A program made the position numbers and the translations under genes. DNA of 64,000 bases from Shewanella glacialipiscicola (GTDB lineage Bacteria > Pseudomonadota > Gammaproteobacteria > Enterobacterales > Shewanellaceae). The notes under the pieces were generated by a model. It was given only the letters and a program-made list of their open reading frames with translations, made no database searches and was not told the origin of the DNA. Below are positions 1 to 9,274 of the stretch, piece after piece (position 1 is the first letter of the stretch; each line of letters begins with the position of its first letter). The stretch is taken from NCBI RefSeq assembly GCF_023283485.1, contig NZ_JAKILU010000004.1, positions 1-64,000 on the forward strand, given 5' to 3'.

Positions 1-82
1 AATGAAGTAAGGCAAGATAGCGCATACGTTTACGTGCGCTTTTCTCTGATTTAACTAGGGCTAGGATATTGGGCTTGTTCAT
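1..82 (-). mobile_element. Start of a probable IS630-type transposase, cut by window edge
   Basis: On the minus strand an ATG at 80-82 opens a frame that stays open to base 1 (27 codons plus one base, no stop). The peptide begins MNKPNILALVKSEKSARKRM and continues RYLALLH. A short acidic/basic lead followed by R-x-R-x-x-LAL-x-H is what I know from the first helix of the DNA-binding region of IS630-family transposases. The rest of the gene lies outside the window, so catalytic residues cannot be seen. No terminal inverted repeat was identified with confidence; the end would be expected somewhere within 83-160, next to a TA dinucleotide. The call is by family resemblance only. Confidence 0.45.
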
Positions 83-171
83 ACTTTGTAAGGTTAGAAA
101 GTGACGACTTATTAGATCATATAATTAAAGTAATTGGTATTACGTCATACCGCTGGCTGGTCTTCGCCATC

Positions 172-206
172 AAAAAAGCCCTGAAGCAATGTACTTCAGG
201 GCTTTT
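172..206 (-). terminator. Rho-independent terminator after proA
   Basis: A 13-bp perfect stem (174-186 with 194-206, arms reading AAAAGCCCTGAAG and CTTCAGGGCTTTT) has a 7-base loop. On the minus strand the stem is followed by a T run. It lies 34 bases past the proA stop and would also work for plus-strand transcripts. Confidence 0.85.
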
Positions 207-239
207 GATATTTTCTATCTGCATATGCAGACGATAGTG

Positions 240-1502
240 TTAAGCGCGCACTTGGCCAGTTCCTGAGACTAAATACTTTTCAGCGGTTAGGGACTCGAGC
301 CCCATTGGGCCGTAGGCATGTAACTTAGTGGTGGCGATACCAATTTCGGCGCCAAGGCCGAGTTCGCTGCCGTCAGAGAAGCGCGATGAGGCATTCACCA
401 TGACGACAGACGCATCAACACTACGCTGAAAGCGGGCGGCCGTGACTTCGTTTTCGGTGCAAATCACTTCAGTATGCTGACTACCAAAACGGGCAATGTG
501 CTGTATCGCATGGTCAAAGCTATCGACTTGGCGAATCGCAATTTCGAGATCTAAATACTCTTGGCCGAAGTCGTTTTCTTCCATATGAGTACAGTGTTCA
601 AAGTAGCCACCAGCCTGAGTACAAGCGTTGATTTTAACCTTATACTCTGCCAGCGCTTTGGCGACTTTAGGCAAAAATTGCGCCGCGATATCTTGATGTA
701 CTAATAGGGCTTCGAGGGCATTACATACGCCTGTGCGCTGCGTTTTACCGTTGAGCAATAAGGCTAGTGCGTTATCTAAATCGGCATCCTTATCAACGTA
801 TAAATGGCACACACCTTTAAAATGCTGGATCACAGGGATTCTACTGTTATCAGTGACAAAGTTAATTAAGCCTTCGCCGCCACGGGGGATGATCACATCG
901 ATATAGTCACGCTGCTGCATCAACTCTAGTAATAGCGCGCGATCAGGATCAGGCACCACAGTGATTAACGCGGTTGGTAAAGCGTATTGTGTTAATACGT
1001 TTTGCAAAATAGTGGCGATAACTTTGCTGCTAGTCAGTGCTTCTTTCCCACCGCGCAGGATCACCGCATTACCAGATTTAAAGCACAGGGCGCCCGCATC
1101 GGCGGTAACATTGGGGCGCGCTTCATAAATCATGCAAACCACACCTAAAGGCACACGCATTTTACTGATGGATAAACCGTTAGGTCGCTTGCCAATATAG
1201 CGCTCGTTGCCAATGGGATCGGGCAGGGCGGCAATGGTTTCAATGCCTACCGCCATGGCTTCAATGCGTTCAGGTGTTAGCGTTAAGCGGTCTAGCATCG
1301 CTGGGGCAACGTTATCGGCTGTTGCTCTGTTCAAGTCGATTAGATTAGCGCTTTGGATTTCATAGGCTTTTTCGCGTATTGAGCGCGCCATATCGAGGAG
1401 TACGGTATTTTTAAGGTGTTCGTCGAGTTGGGCGAGTATCAGTGCTGCCTTGGCAGCATCTTCAGATAAATTTTTAATTAAGCTCATATTTACTCCGCTC
1501 AT
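240..1502 (-). CDS. proA: Gamma-glutamyl phosphate reductase
   Basis: Second step of proline synthesis: NADPH-dependent reduction of gamma-glutamyl phosphate to glutamate semialdehyde, in the cytoplasm. The 420-residue length fits the family, which is an aldehyde-dehydrogenase relative. Visible landmarks are the VCMIYEARPNVT segment, the SGNAVILRGGKEA loop, the IIPRGGEGLI stretch and the RTGVCNALE segment carrying the catalytic cysteine. The start codon overlaps the proB stop by four bases (ATGA), so the two are translationally coupled; a second in-frame ATG at 1487 (MSLIKNL) is an alternative start. It is the last gene of the putP-proB-proA block and is followed by a strong terminator. Confidence 0.97.
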   Translation of the reverse strand: MSGVNMSLIKNLSEDAAKAALILAQLDEHLKNTVLLDMARSIREKAYEIQSANLIDLNRATADNVAPAMLDRLTLTPERIEAMAVGIETIAALPDPIGNERYIGKRPNGLSISKMRVPLGVVCMIYEARPNVTADAGALCFKSGNAVILRGGKEALTSSKVIATILQNVLTQYALPTALITVVPDPDRALLLELMQQRDYIDVIIPRGGEGLINFVTDNSRIPVIQHFKGVCHLYVDKDADLDNALALLLNGKTQRTGVCNALEALLVHQDIAAQFLPKVAKALAEYKVKINACTQAGGYFEHCTHMEENDFGQEYLDLEIAIRQVDSFDHAIQHIARFGSQHTEVICTENEVTAARFQRSVDASVVMVNASSRFSDGSELGLGAEIGIATTKLHAYGPMGLESLTAEKYLVSGTGQVRA

Positions 1503-2605
1503 TTTGATTCAAGAATAGCGATATTTTTCTCAGAAATGATCGGGCCAGTTTTTTGTTGAAATTCACTGGCAAACTCGCGATCGTCTTGGTCCGTGATAAA
1601 GCTAAGCAAGCAACTGCTGTAATTAGATTTGGCTTTTGCCAATTTAGTCCCATCGCCTTTGCGTACTAAAATAGTGTCACCCACCGAAAAATCGCCATTA
1701 ATGGCGACCACATCGTCACTGGTCAATTGCTCGCTATGGGTATCAAGGTCAATATTAAAATCATTTTCGACAATGACTTCGCCCTGAGCCTGCGAGGTAT
1801 GGGTCATCCAATGCAAATGTTCCTGCATGGGTTTTTCATTGGAGGTGAACAGTGTACCGGGATTTTGGCCCTTCAATAATTGGTTGAAGGAGTCAGCATC
1901 AAAGCCATTGATAATAAAGGTTTCAATCCCGTGGGATATTGCCTTTTTGGCGGCTTGGATCTTAGTCCGCATACCACCGGTACCGACGGCACTACTAGCA
2001 CCGCCTGCCATAGCGTAAATCTCGGCAGTAATTTCGGTGACTTGTTTTATCAACTTTGCATCGGGATTTTCATGGGGGTTTTGCGTGTAAAGCCCATTCA
2101 CATCCGAACAGATAATCAATGTATCGGCATCGGCCGCCGCGGCGACCATGGCCGAGAGATTATCATTATCGCCGACTTTGAGCTTGTCGGCAGTCACGGC
2201 ATCGTTCTCGTTGATAATAGGCAGTAGCCCGTGTTCGAGTAGGCTAAAAATCGTATCTTTAATGCTGATGTAACGATCACGATTACGTAAATCGCCGTGG
2301 GTCAGCAATAACTGTGCGGTTGGGAAATCAAATAACTTGTTCCATGTGGCCATCATATCGGCCTGACCCGCTGCTGCCATGGCTTTTTTCACTGTGACGC
2401 TGGGTTTATCAACCTCGCCAAAGTGATGCCATCCCGCGGCGACTGAGCCCGAAGAGACCAAGACAACTTGGATCCCTTGGGCACGACAATAAGTAATAAA
2501 TTGGGCAATGCCGAGTAAGTAGTGGCTGCTGCAACCTTGTTTTTGGGGAGCAATCAGGGCACTACCTACCTTAACGACAATGCGTTTCCAGGGTAAGTCA
2601 GTCAT
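1499..2605 (-). CDS. proB: Glutamate 5-kinase
   Basis: First and committed step of proline synthesis, ATP-dependent phosphorylation of glutamate, normally feedback-inhibited by proline. The 368 residues comprise an amino-acid kinase domain (about 1-255: VVKVGSALIAP near the N-terminus, VSSGSVAAG, NENDAV, VGTGGMRTKIQAA) and a C-terminal PUA domain (about 275-365). It lies 11 bases behind the putP stop and overlaps proA by four bases, so uptake and synthesis of proline share one transcription unit here. Length and domain order are those of the enterobacterial enzyme. Confidence 0.97.
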   Translation of the reverse strand: MTDLPWKRIVVKVGSALIAPQKQGCSSHYLLGIAQFITYCRAQGIQVVLVSSGSVAAGWHHFGEVDKPSVTVKKAMAAAGQADMMATWNKLFDFPTAQLLLTHGDLRNRDRYISIKDTIFSLLEHGLLPIINENDAVTADKLKVGDNDNLSAMVAAAADADTLIICSDVNGLYTQNPHENPDAKLIKQVTEITAEIYAMAGGASSAVGTGGMRTKIQAAKKAISHGIETFIINGFDADSFNQLLKGQNPGTLFTSNEKPMQEHLHWMTHTSQAQGEVIVENDFNIDLDTHSEQLTSDDVVAINGDFSVGDTILVRKGDGTKLAKAKSNYSSCLLSFITDQDDREFASEFQQKTGPIISEKNIAILESK

Positions 2606-2616
2606 ACCTTAATGCC

Positions 2617-4113
2617 TTATCTGTCTTCGGCTAAAACACGGCCAGCCTTGTGGAATAATTTAGTGGTTTTGGCACAAGGGTCGGCATCGAGTAACGACAC
2701 TACCCAAATCACCATACTGCTCACGGCAAAGCCGGGGATCATTTCATACACCACTGTGGTTAAGGCTTGCCCGTCTGCCAATACCGGTGCATAAATCCAA
2801 AACAGGACAGTGAATGCGCCTGACACTATGCCGGCTATCGCGGCTTTGTGGGTTAGGTTAGCTTTATATAAGCTAAACAAAACTAACGGACCAAAAGCGG
2901 CACCAAATCCTGCCCAGGCATTACTCACTAGTGATAACACACTGCTAGAGCGGTCGAGCGCCAGTAGACTCGCAACAATGGCCACGCCTGCTACGCCAAA
3001 GCGCCCCATTTTCACCATGTCTTTTTCAGTCGATTTTTTCTTCGAGATCACTTGGTAGATATCTTCCGTTAGCGAGCTTGACGACACTAATAGTTGCGAT
3101 GAAATGGTGCTCATAATCGCCGCTAGAATCGCGGCCAGTAAGAAGCCACTAATGATCGGATGGAATAACAACTCTGAGAACACGATAAAGATGGTTTCAG
3201 GATCGGTCAGCTTCATACCAAATTTATTGGCGTAAGCGATACCAACCAGCCCCGTTGCCAGCGCACCAATAATGGTTACTGTCATCCAGCCCATACCTAT
3301 GCGTCTTGCTATTTTAATGTCGGCTACTGAACGAATCGCCATAAAGCGCACGATAATATGCGGTTGACCAAAATAACCCAGTCCCCAAGATAAACTCGAG
3401 ATAAGCCCTAACATAGTGACGTTTTGCATGGCATCAGAGAAATGTGGAATCGATTGATACGCAAAGTTCATCATCTTATCGGCACTGTTAAACTCTTGAT
3501 AAGCCACTACAGGCACTAAGACTAAGGCGACAAACATAATACAACCTTGGACGAAGTCTGTGAGACTTACGGCTAAAAAGCCACCTAACAAGGTGTAAGA
3601 AACCACGACGCTAAGCGTGACGATTAAGCCAATGTTATAGTTCAAACCAAATGCCGACTCAAACAGCTTACCGCCTGCCACTAAACCCGCAGAGGTATAC
3701 AAGGTAAAAAAGATAACAATAATTACTGCCGCGATAATGCGGATGCTGTTGTTGGCATTACCAAAGCGTTTAGCAAAAAACTCTGGAATGGTTAGTGAGT
3801 TGTCGGCCACTTCGGTATACACACGCAGTTTAGGAGCGACAATCAAATAATTGATTAGAGCACCAATCAATAAGCCAAGCGCAATGTAAATAGTTTCAAA
3901 TCCAACCAAAAACATGGCGCCAGGTAGGCCCATCAGCATCCAACCACTCATGTCTGATGCACCCGCTGAGAGTGCCGTGACCTGTGGGCTGACTTTACGC
4001 CCGCCAAGAATATAGCCAGACACATCGCTGGTGGAATTTTTATAGGCAAATAAGCCAATGGCAAGCATAGCGATAAAATAGATCGCTAAAGAAACGTAAG
4101 CGAGATAGTTCAT
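2617..4113 (-). CDS. putP: Sodium/proline symporter
   Basis: Inner-membrane sodium:solute symporter (SSS family) that imports proline with Na+. It has 498 residues and about thirteen hydrophobic segments. The N-terminal GGRKVSPQVTALSAGASDMSGW stretch with its conserved R and S residues and the GQPHIIVRFMAI motif are typical of PutP. A good ribosome site (GGAG) sits inside the end of the 58-codon gene immediately upstream, only three bases from the PutP start. It precedes proB by 11 bases. Linkage to proBA rather than putA suggests use of proline as a building block or osmolyte, which is inference. Confidence 0.95.
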   Translation of the reverse strand: MNYLAYVSLAIYFIAMLAIGLFAYKNSTSDVSGYILGGRKVSPQVTALSAGASDMSGWMLMGLPGAMFLVGFETIYIALGLLIGALINYLIVAPKLRVYTEVADNSLTIPEFFAKRFGNANNSIRIIAAVIIVIFFTLYTSAGLVAGGKLFESAFGLNYNIGLIVTLSVVVSYTLLGGFLAVSLTDFVQGCIMFVALVLVPVVAYQEFNSADKMMNFAYQSIPHFSDAMQNVTMLGLISSLSWGLGYFGQPHIIVRFMAIRSVADIKIARRIGMGWMTVTIIGALATGLVGIAYANKFGMKLTDPETIFIVFSELLFHPIISGFLLAAILAAIMSTISSQLLVSSSSLTEDIYQVISKKKSTEKDMVKMGRFGVAGVAIVASLLALDRSSSVLSLVSNAWAGFGAAFGPLVLFSLYKANLTHKAAIAGIVSGAFTVLFWIYAPVLADGQALTTVVYEMIPGFAVSSMVIWVVSLLDADPCAKTTKLFHKAGRVLAEDR

Positions 4114-4116
4114 GGG

Positions 4117-4293
4117 TTATTTATCTCCTAACGCTTTGTTATTTTGAATAATACTCGGTTTCAAAATGACAAAGAGATAGGTGCTTAATACGGCGAGCAA
4201 ACACATAAACTGCATTGATTCTTTGGCGTGTACTAGGGTAAAACGTGTTGCCTGTGAGATGAGATTTTCCTCTGATGGGTTCCCCGATGACAT
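4117..4293 (-). CDS. Small single-span membrane protein upstream of putP (58 aa)
   Basis: A 59-codon frame starts at the ATG of 4291-4293 with a strong ribosome site (AAGGAGAG) and stops three bases before putP. The protein begins MSSGNPSEENLISQATRF. A polar N-terminus is followed by one hydrophobic segment (about residues 28-45, FMCLLAVLSTYLFVIL) and a short basic/polar tail ending NKALGDK. The putP ribosome site lies inside its last codons, so the two are very likely translationally coupled. I do not recognise the family. A role as an accessory subunit or leader for PutP is inferred from position only; it differs in length from the DUF4212 small subunits known from other SSS transporters. 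Confidence 0.7.
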   Translation of the reverse strand: MSSGNPSEENLISQATRFTLVHAKESMQFMCLLAVLSTYLFVILKPSIIQNNKALGDK

Positions 4294-4323
4294 AGTCTCT
4301 CCTTGGTTGATAATTGAATTAAT

Positions 4324-4344
4324 ATCACCAATATAGTTAGTGAT
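4324..4344. promoter_or_regulatory. Imperfect palindrome in the putP-proBA promoter region
   Basis: ATCACCAA and TTAGTGAT (4324-4331 and 4337-4344) form an inverted repeat with 7 of 8 positions matching, centred 41 bases before the start of the 58-residue gene. A second, shorter inverted repeat (AGCCA/TGGCT) lies at about 4357-4372. A repressor or activator site is plausible; the regulator is unknown. Confidence 0.3.
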
Positions 4345-4457
4345 CTAATTATATTAAGCCATTTTATTGGCTAAACTTCAAGCTTTCATTGGATTTTAAT
4401 AGGGTTGGTGACTGTAACGTGGTGGGATTTTTAGAGGGAAAATAGTTTGATGTATGA

Positions 4458-6515
4458 TTATTTTTCAGTGGCTTCTTTCTGCTCAGCGATGGTGTGGGCG
4501 GTGCGTTCAAAGGTTAAATTGATGCGTTCAAACATCCCTTCGATCATCGTAAGTTCTTCTGGTGGGAGTGGCGATTTGGAGAGTTCTTGCAGTAACGTCT
4601 CGCAGCTAAGTGCAAACTCTTTGGCGACTTTGCCTTGAGCGCAAGTAATAAAAGCTTTACCTAAACTGAGTTGCCAAAGGTGTAATGCGGACTCTAAATG
4701 GACTGCAGGTATTCCCTGCAAAATACGCCTTAGGCGAATAGACACATTGCCGAGATTGAACGCCGTAAACGCTAAATCGGTAAAGACTCGAGAGCTATGA
4801 CCCGAGCCTTTTTCGTAAGTCGCAATCCGTAGTAATCGATCGCCCATACGAGCATTAAACCAAGAGGTAGGATCGGGGCGTTGAGCCAGATTAACCAGAT
4901 CTTTTTGGATGGATTGCAGCAATCGATATTGCATTAAGCGTTCGCTGGGTTGAGTTATTAGCTTGAATAACCAATACAGTACAGTAACGCCTACAAAAAT
5001 AGCCAGTGCGTTGCTGATGGTGTTTTCTATCGCGAATGAAATATTATTGCTGGGCTGCACGAGTACCGCAAACGGTACGCAAATGCCTAAACCATAGGGT
5101 AAGGTGGGTCGATTTGCTAAGGCTAATAAGCCGATAAAAAACGGACCGGCAAGCACTAGGATGAGGATCTCAAAATCGCCGCTACTTTGTGCCAATAGAG
5201 GCAAGGCATAAAATATGGTAACTGGCACTATGATAATAATGCCGACAAGAATATGGCGTAACCCCGTTGTTAACATCGGCAGTGGTTGGCGTGCCATCAT
5301 GATAGAAAAGACCACAGGTAAAAGGATCATCATCAGCACCGCATTAGAACCTGTACCTATCCACAGCGAAGCCCCAATCACAAATACCGCCATACTGCGC
5401 AGGCCTGTCGTTAGACCAATAAGCGGATCACGGTGAAATTCCATTGGCGGCGCATTGAGGTTAGCAACGCTATTACTCGTCAGCACGTTATAGCTTTTGA
5501 GCACCATAATCAGATCGGCACTTAATTCCATCGTGGCCTTAATTAAGCGGGTTTCTAAGGGTGTTTTGCTCTGATATTGCATCAGATTTTGCTGCAATTG
5601 ATGGCGAAGGCTGCGCGCCATTTTATAGCATTCTTGGTAATCACTTGATTGCGCCATTAGGGTAAAACGACTGCGCATATTCTCTAATATTTTCGCTAGC
5701 GGCTCGCTAACCAGTTGAGGATGATTACGTTGTAGACGGCCGAATATTTGGATCACAGCCAGTAATGAAAGGGTTTTATTACAGAGAAAATTTACTGCAT
5801 GGTTTTGTCCACGCCCTTCTGGTCCTTCATAAATCACCGCGCTGGCGTCATCACTGAGGGTAGATATGGACTCTAGAATAGTATCAATATGCTCATGGCG
5901 ACTGGCGTGTGATCCTGTGGGATCGAGTTCTAATGCAAGATAACTCAGTGTTTGATTAATGGTATTTTTAGCCCGTAGCTGCAAGCTATGTTTGACCTTT
6001 ACTGGCCACAGCAGTTGGCTGACTAATACGGCACAAATGGCTCCAACAATAATTTCGCTGATCCTCGCCTGTGCCACTTCAAATATTTTTGCACTGTCGG
6101 CCGTGTTCGGGCTTGCCATGACAATTAATACCACCAAACAGGCGGTCATACCGGCCATGGCGAAGGCGTATACAAAGTTTTGTTGGCGCATCATGGCCGA
6201 TAGCCCTGAATTGAGCCCTATCCAGCAGGCGAGTAGCCCTAAGGCGAGTGTAGGATATGGAGCAAATCCGTTGAGTATCATGATCCCAACCAGTGCGCCA
6301 ACTAAATTGCCGCCGATCTGGCATAAGCCCTTTTCGATAACTAAGCCACTTTCTGGGCGAACTTGCAGAAAAATGGCTGATACCAGTGCCCAATAGGGTC
6401 GCTCTAAATTCAAGAACATCGCCACATATAAGGCGAGCGTCATCGATATTACGCCTTTAACCGCGAATATAATGGTGCGTCTATCTGGGAAAAATAAGCT
6501 CTGTAATAACAGCAT
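4458..6515 (-). CDS. FUSC-family inner-membrane efflux protein (AaeB-like)
   Basis: Predicted inner-membrane component of an aromatic-acid or fusaric-acid-type exporter. In 685 residues there are two blocks of membrane spans (about 15-165 and about 380-520), each followed by a large cytoplasmic helical region; this duplicated layout is typical of the FUSC/AaeB family (E. coli AaeB is about 655 residues). The first block contains LERPYWALVSAIFLQVRPESG, with the PYWA-(x)n-PE pattern common in these proteins. It starts seven bases after its partner adaptor gene. The substrate cannot be read from sequence; p-hydroxybenzoate-like acids are the analogy, not a finding. Confidence 0.88.
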   Translation of the reverse strand: MLLLQSLFFPDRRTIIFAVKGVISMTLALYVAMFLNLERPYWALVSAIFLQVRPESGLVIEKGLCQIGGNLVGALVGIMILNGFAPYPTLALGLLACWIGLNSGLSAMMRQQNFVYAFAMAGMTACLVVLIVMASPNTADSAKIFEVAQARISEIIVGAICAVLVSQLLWPVKVKHSLQLRAKNTINQTLSYLALELDPTGSHASRHEHIDTILESISTLSDDASAVIYEGPEGRGQNHAVNFLCNKTLSLLAVIQIFGRLQRNHPQLVSEPLAKILENMRSRFTLMAQSSDYQECYKMARSLRHQLQQNLMQYQSKTPLETRLIKATMELSADLIMVLKSYNVLTSNSVANLNAPPMEFHRDPLIGLTTGLRSMAVFVIGASLWIGTGSNAVLMMILLPVVFSIMMARQPLPMLTTGLRHILVGIIIIVPVTIFYALPLLAQSSGDFEILILVLAGPFFIGLLALANRPTLPYGLGICVPFAVLVQPSNNISFAIENTISNALAIFVGVTVLYWLFKLITQPSERLMQYRLLQSIQKDLVNLAQRPDPTSWFNARMGDRLLRIATYEKGSGHSSRVFTDLAFTAFNLGNVSIRLRRILQGIPAVHLESALHLWQLSLGKAFITCAQGKVAKEFALSCETLLQELSKSPLPPEELTMIEGMFERINLTFERTAHTIAEQKEATEK

Positions 6516-6522
6516 CTTAATT

Positions 6523-7386
6523 TTATTTATCAGTATGTAACTGGATAGATGCTGTCATGCCCACGCTTAATTCAACGTCAGGTGGAATAGCCTCTAGCTG
6601 AATATCGACAGGAATACGCTGCGCGAGTCTTACCCAGTTAAAGGTCTGATTTATCTGTGGTAACAGCTGTCCGTTGGTGGTGACATTAGTGTTAGCAATG
6701 GCTTTACCAATGCTGATGACTTTGCCATGCAATACATGGCCACCGTTCATTAGATTGATATCGGCACCTTGACCTAAGTGAATTAAGGGGATTTTAGTCT
6801 CTTCAAAATAGCCGGTAACATAGAGGGAGTTTTTTTGGACAAGTGAAAATACCGCATTACCTTTGCTGACGTAGTTGCCATACCTAAGGTTTAAATTGAT
6901 CAGAGTGCCGTCTTCAGGGGCGAGAATTTGAGTTCGTTCTAAGTCAATTTTGGCAGTATTTAATTGTGCCAGCGCGAGTTCATAACTGGTCCTTGCCAGT
7001 TCAGTATCAATATGAGCTTCGTCGATAGTTTCTTTGCTGACCAAGTTGCCATTGGTCAACGCGATACGACGTTTGTACTTATGCTTGGCAAGCTCCCAGG
7101 TTAATTTTTGGCTTTCTGTTTTAGCATTTAATTCGGCTATCGTGGCCTTGTAGCGGGTATCGTCCACAGTGAATAGCACATCTCCCTTATTGACGACTTG
7201 ATTGTCTTTTACATTCAGTTGGTTCACCCAGCCTGATACATCGGGCGTGATGGTAATGATATCGCCGCGTACTCTACCGTCACGGGTCCAAGGAGAATAA
7301 AGATAATGTGACCATACCCAGTGCCCTGCGATACCAGCAACCGCGACCACTATCAAAGTCAGCATGATACGTAAGATTTTACCCAT
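6523..7386 (-). CDS. HlyD/EmrA-type periplasmic adaptor (AaeA-like)
   Basis: Membrane-fusion adaptor that would link the FUSC pump to the outer membrane. The 287 residues open with one membrane anchor (about 5-25), followed by the SPWTRDGRVRGDIITITPDVSGW segment that closely matches the start of the barrel/lipoyl region of AaeA proteins. A short helical hairpin (about 75-125) and a second lipoyl half with APEDG-type sequence (about 145-165) follow. It lies six bases behind the DUF1656 gene and seven before the FUSC gene, the standard aaeXAB order. No regulator gene is adjacent. Confidence 0.9.
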   Translation of the reverse strand: MGKILRIMLTLIVVAVAGIAGHWVWSHYLYSPWTRDGRVRGDIITITPDVSGWVNQLNVKDNQVVNKGDVLFTVDDTRYKATIAELNAKTESQKLTWELAKHKYKRRIALTNGNLVSKETIDEAHIDTELARTSYELALAQLNTAKIDLERTQILAPEDGTLINLNLRYGNYVSKGNAVFSLVQKNSLYVTGYFEETKIPLIHLGQGADINLMNGGHVLHGKVISIGKAIANTNVTTNGQLLPQINQTFNWVRLAQRIPVDIQLEAIPPDVELSVGMTASIQLHTDK

Positions 7387-7392
7387 GAAAAA

Positions 7393-7593
7393 TCAACTCC
7401 CAAGCAAGTAAATAACGAAAGCCAGATAGCAGATAAATAGCCCAACCTCAAACCAAGCCGAGCGCCAAAGCTGGTGATAGAGCCCTGTTTGATACAGTAC
7501 CAAACGAGTAATACAGGAAAGCAGAAAGGCCAAGGGAATAAAGATAATTAATGGGCTGAATAACAAACCATCGAACGCGAGCTCTTTAAGCAT
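7393..7593 (-). CDS. DUF1656 small membrane protein (AaeX-like)
   Basis: A 66-residue protein with two hydrophobic segments, starting MLKELAFDGLLFSPL; length and layout match AaeX (67 residues), the small DUF1656 partner of AaeAB-type pumps, whose molecular job is not established. The frame could be extended upstream to a GTG at 7653, but the ATG at 7591-7593 has a good ribosome site (AAGAGAG) and gives the family length, so I chose it. First gene of the efflux operon. Confidence 0.85.
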   Translation of the reverse strand: MLKELAFDGLLFSPLIIFIPLAFLLSCITRLVLYQTGLYHQLWRSAWFEVGLFICYLAFVIYLLGS

Positions 7594-7716
7594 AACTCTC
7601 TTATCCCGATTACAGCGGTGCCACAATAACAGCGCAGTAAAGTTTAAATGCACAGTACTCTGTTGAGATTATAGGAAAGCCGCGTAAGAGTTAATGCTTT
7701 TATCATACTGCAGATC

Positions 7717-7746
7717 AATTAGGGCCAGCATAAGCTGACCCTAATT
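7717..7746 (-). terminator. Hairpin after glutathione reductase
   Basis: AATTAGGGCCAGC and GCTGACCCTAATT (7717-7729 and 7734-7746) pair with one mismatch around an ATAA loop, 28 bases past the gor stop. It has no clear T run on the minus strand, so it may act as a 3' stabilising hairpin rather than a classic terminator. Confidence 0.5.
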
Positions 7747-7773
7747 ATCATAAAATCAAAGCGTAAGTTGCTT

Positions 7774-9129
7774 TTACCTCATAGTAACAAACTCTTCAGC
7801 GCCCGTTGGGTGAATAGCAACCACGGCATCGAAATCAGCTTTAGTCGCGCCCATTTTCATTGCCACGCCAAAACCTTGAAGGATTTCGTCCATACCAAAA
7901 CCAATACCATGAATACCGACGACTTTTTCGTCTTTACCCGCGCAGACTAATTTCATTTTACAGGCTTGGCGATGGGCCGTGACGGCGGTGTACATTGAGG
8001 TAAAAGTTGACGTATACACTTTGACGTTATCATCGCCATATTGGGTACGTGCTTCTGGCTCTGTTAGACCCATAGTGCCAATCGGCGGATGGCTGAACAC
8101 GACGGTTGGGATCAGGTTGTAATCCATTTTGGCATCTGTCATGCCGTTAAATAAACGCTCGGATAACAAACGACCTGCCTTAACTGCAACTGGGGTTAAC
8201 TCTACGCCGCCCGCCATAATGTCGCCGACACAGTAAATCCCTTTGTGAGTGGTATTTTGCTGTTCGTCAGTGATGACATAGCCTTTGTTATCTAATTCGA
8301 CTTTAGTGTTTTCTAAGCCAATATTGCCGGTTGCGGGTGAGCGGCCAATCGCCCAAATTAGGCAATCAACCGTTACGCTTTCACCGTTTTCTAAGCTTAA
8401 GGTTAGGCTGTTATCGGCATTTTTAATGACCGCTTTTGGCACGCTATGCGTATGCAATGTTGGGCCTTCACTCGCCATGGCATCGACGAGGGCATCGACT
8501 AAAATGGGATCAAAATTACGCAGCGGTGCATGTTTACGCACTAATAAATGTGTTTCACTGCCAAGTGCATGTAAAACGCCAGCGACTTCAACGGCGATAT
8601 AACCCGCGCCAACAACCGCAACGCGTTTAGGTTGCTCACGTAGCGCAAAGAAACCATCAGAGTCGATACCGTACTCAGCGCCAGGAATATTCGGAATAGT
8701 CGGCGCGCCGCCAGTGGCGATAAGAATATGATCGGCGGTGTAATGCTCGCCGTTTACTTCAATAGTGTTGCCATCAACAAAGCGGCCATAACCATTTAAC
8801 AGAGTGACTTTGTTACTGGCAAAACCGCGGCCATAGGCATCATGAATGCGGCCAATATAGGCTTCGCGATTTTCAACTAAGGTGTTCCAATCGAATTTAT
8901 TAACCGTGATGTCAAAACCATAATCTTTAGCGTAAAGGTTCATCGCTTCGGCAACATGGGCGCCATACCACATGACTTTTTTCGGTACGCAACCTACGTT
9001 TACACAGGTGCCACCCACATGCTTAGCTTCGATGAGCAGCACTTTTGCGCCACGCATTGCCGCTCGGTTTGCTGAGGCGATACCGCCGCTGCCAGCGCCT
9101 AGGCAGATATAGTCAAAATGTTGAGCCAT
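7774..9129 (-). CDS. gor: Glutathione-disulfide reductase
   Basis: NADPH- and FAD-dependent reduction of oxidised glutathione in the cytosol. The 451 residues show the N-terminal FAD site ([14 protein letters not shown]), the redox-active [13 protein letters not shown] motif with C42 and C47, the NADPH-binding [15 protein letters not shown] segment and the C-terminal HPTGAEEFV with the active-site histidine (H440) and glutamates. The only start considered is the ATG at 9129. It is monocistronic in appearance, with its own 3' hairpin and a 145-base upstream gap. Confidence 0.96.
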   Translation of the reverse strand: MAQHFDYICLGAGSGGIASANRAAMRGAKVLLIEAKHVGGTCVNVGCVPKKVMWYGAHVAEAMNLYAKDYGFDITVNKFDWNTLVENREAYIGRIHDAYGRGFASNKVTLLNGYGRFVDGNTIEVNGEHYTADHILIATGGAPTIPNIPGAEYGIDSDGFFALREQPKRVAVVGAGYIAVEVAGVLHALGSETHLLVRKHAPLRNFDPILVDALVDAMASEGPTLHTHSVPKAVIKNADNSLTLSLENGESVTVDCLIWAIGRSPATGNIGLENTKVELDNKGYVITDEQQNTTHKGIYCVGDIMAGGVELTPVAVKAGRLLSERLFNGMTDAKMDYNLIPTVVFSHPPIGTMGLTEPEARTQYGDDNVKVYTSTFTSMYTAVTAHRQACKMKLVCAGKDEKVVGIHGIGFGMDEILQGFGVAMKMGATKADFDAVVAIHPTGAEEFVTMR

Positions 9130-9274
9130 GAGTTTCTCCGTCTTACTTCAAGGATGAGATGCTTTACAGCAGAAGGTCATTGTAGGGATGTTTGTGATAA
9201 CAGACCAGCCTATTAGTTTAGTTATGCACCCGATCGGGGTGTAGATATAAAAGTCTCACTATTAATATGAGCGA

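Noticed and set aside
5959-6396. Plus-strand open frame of 145 codons
   Set aside because: It lies wholly opposite the FUSC transporter, has no ribosome site and has no domain-like sequence; a shadow frame.
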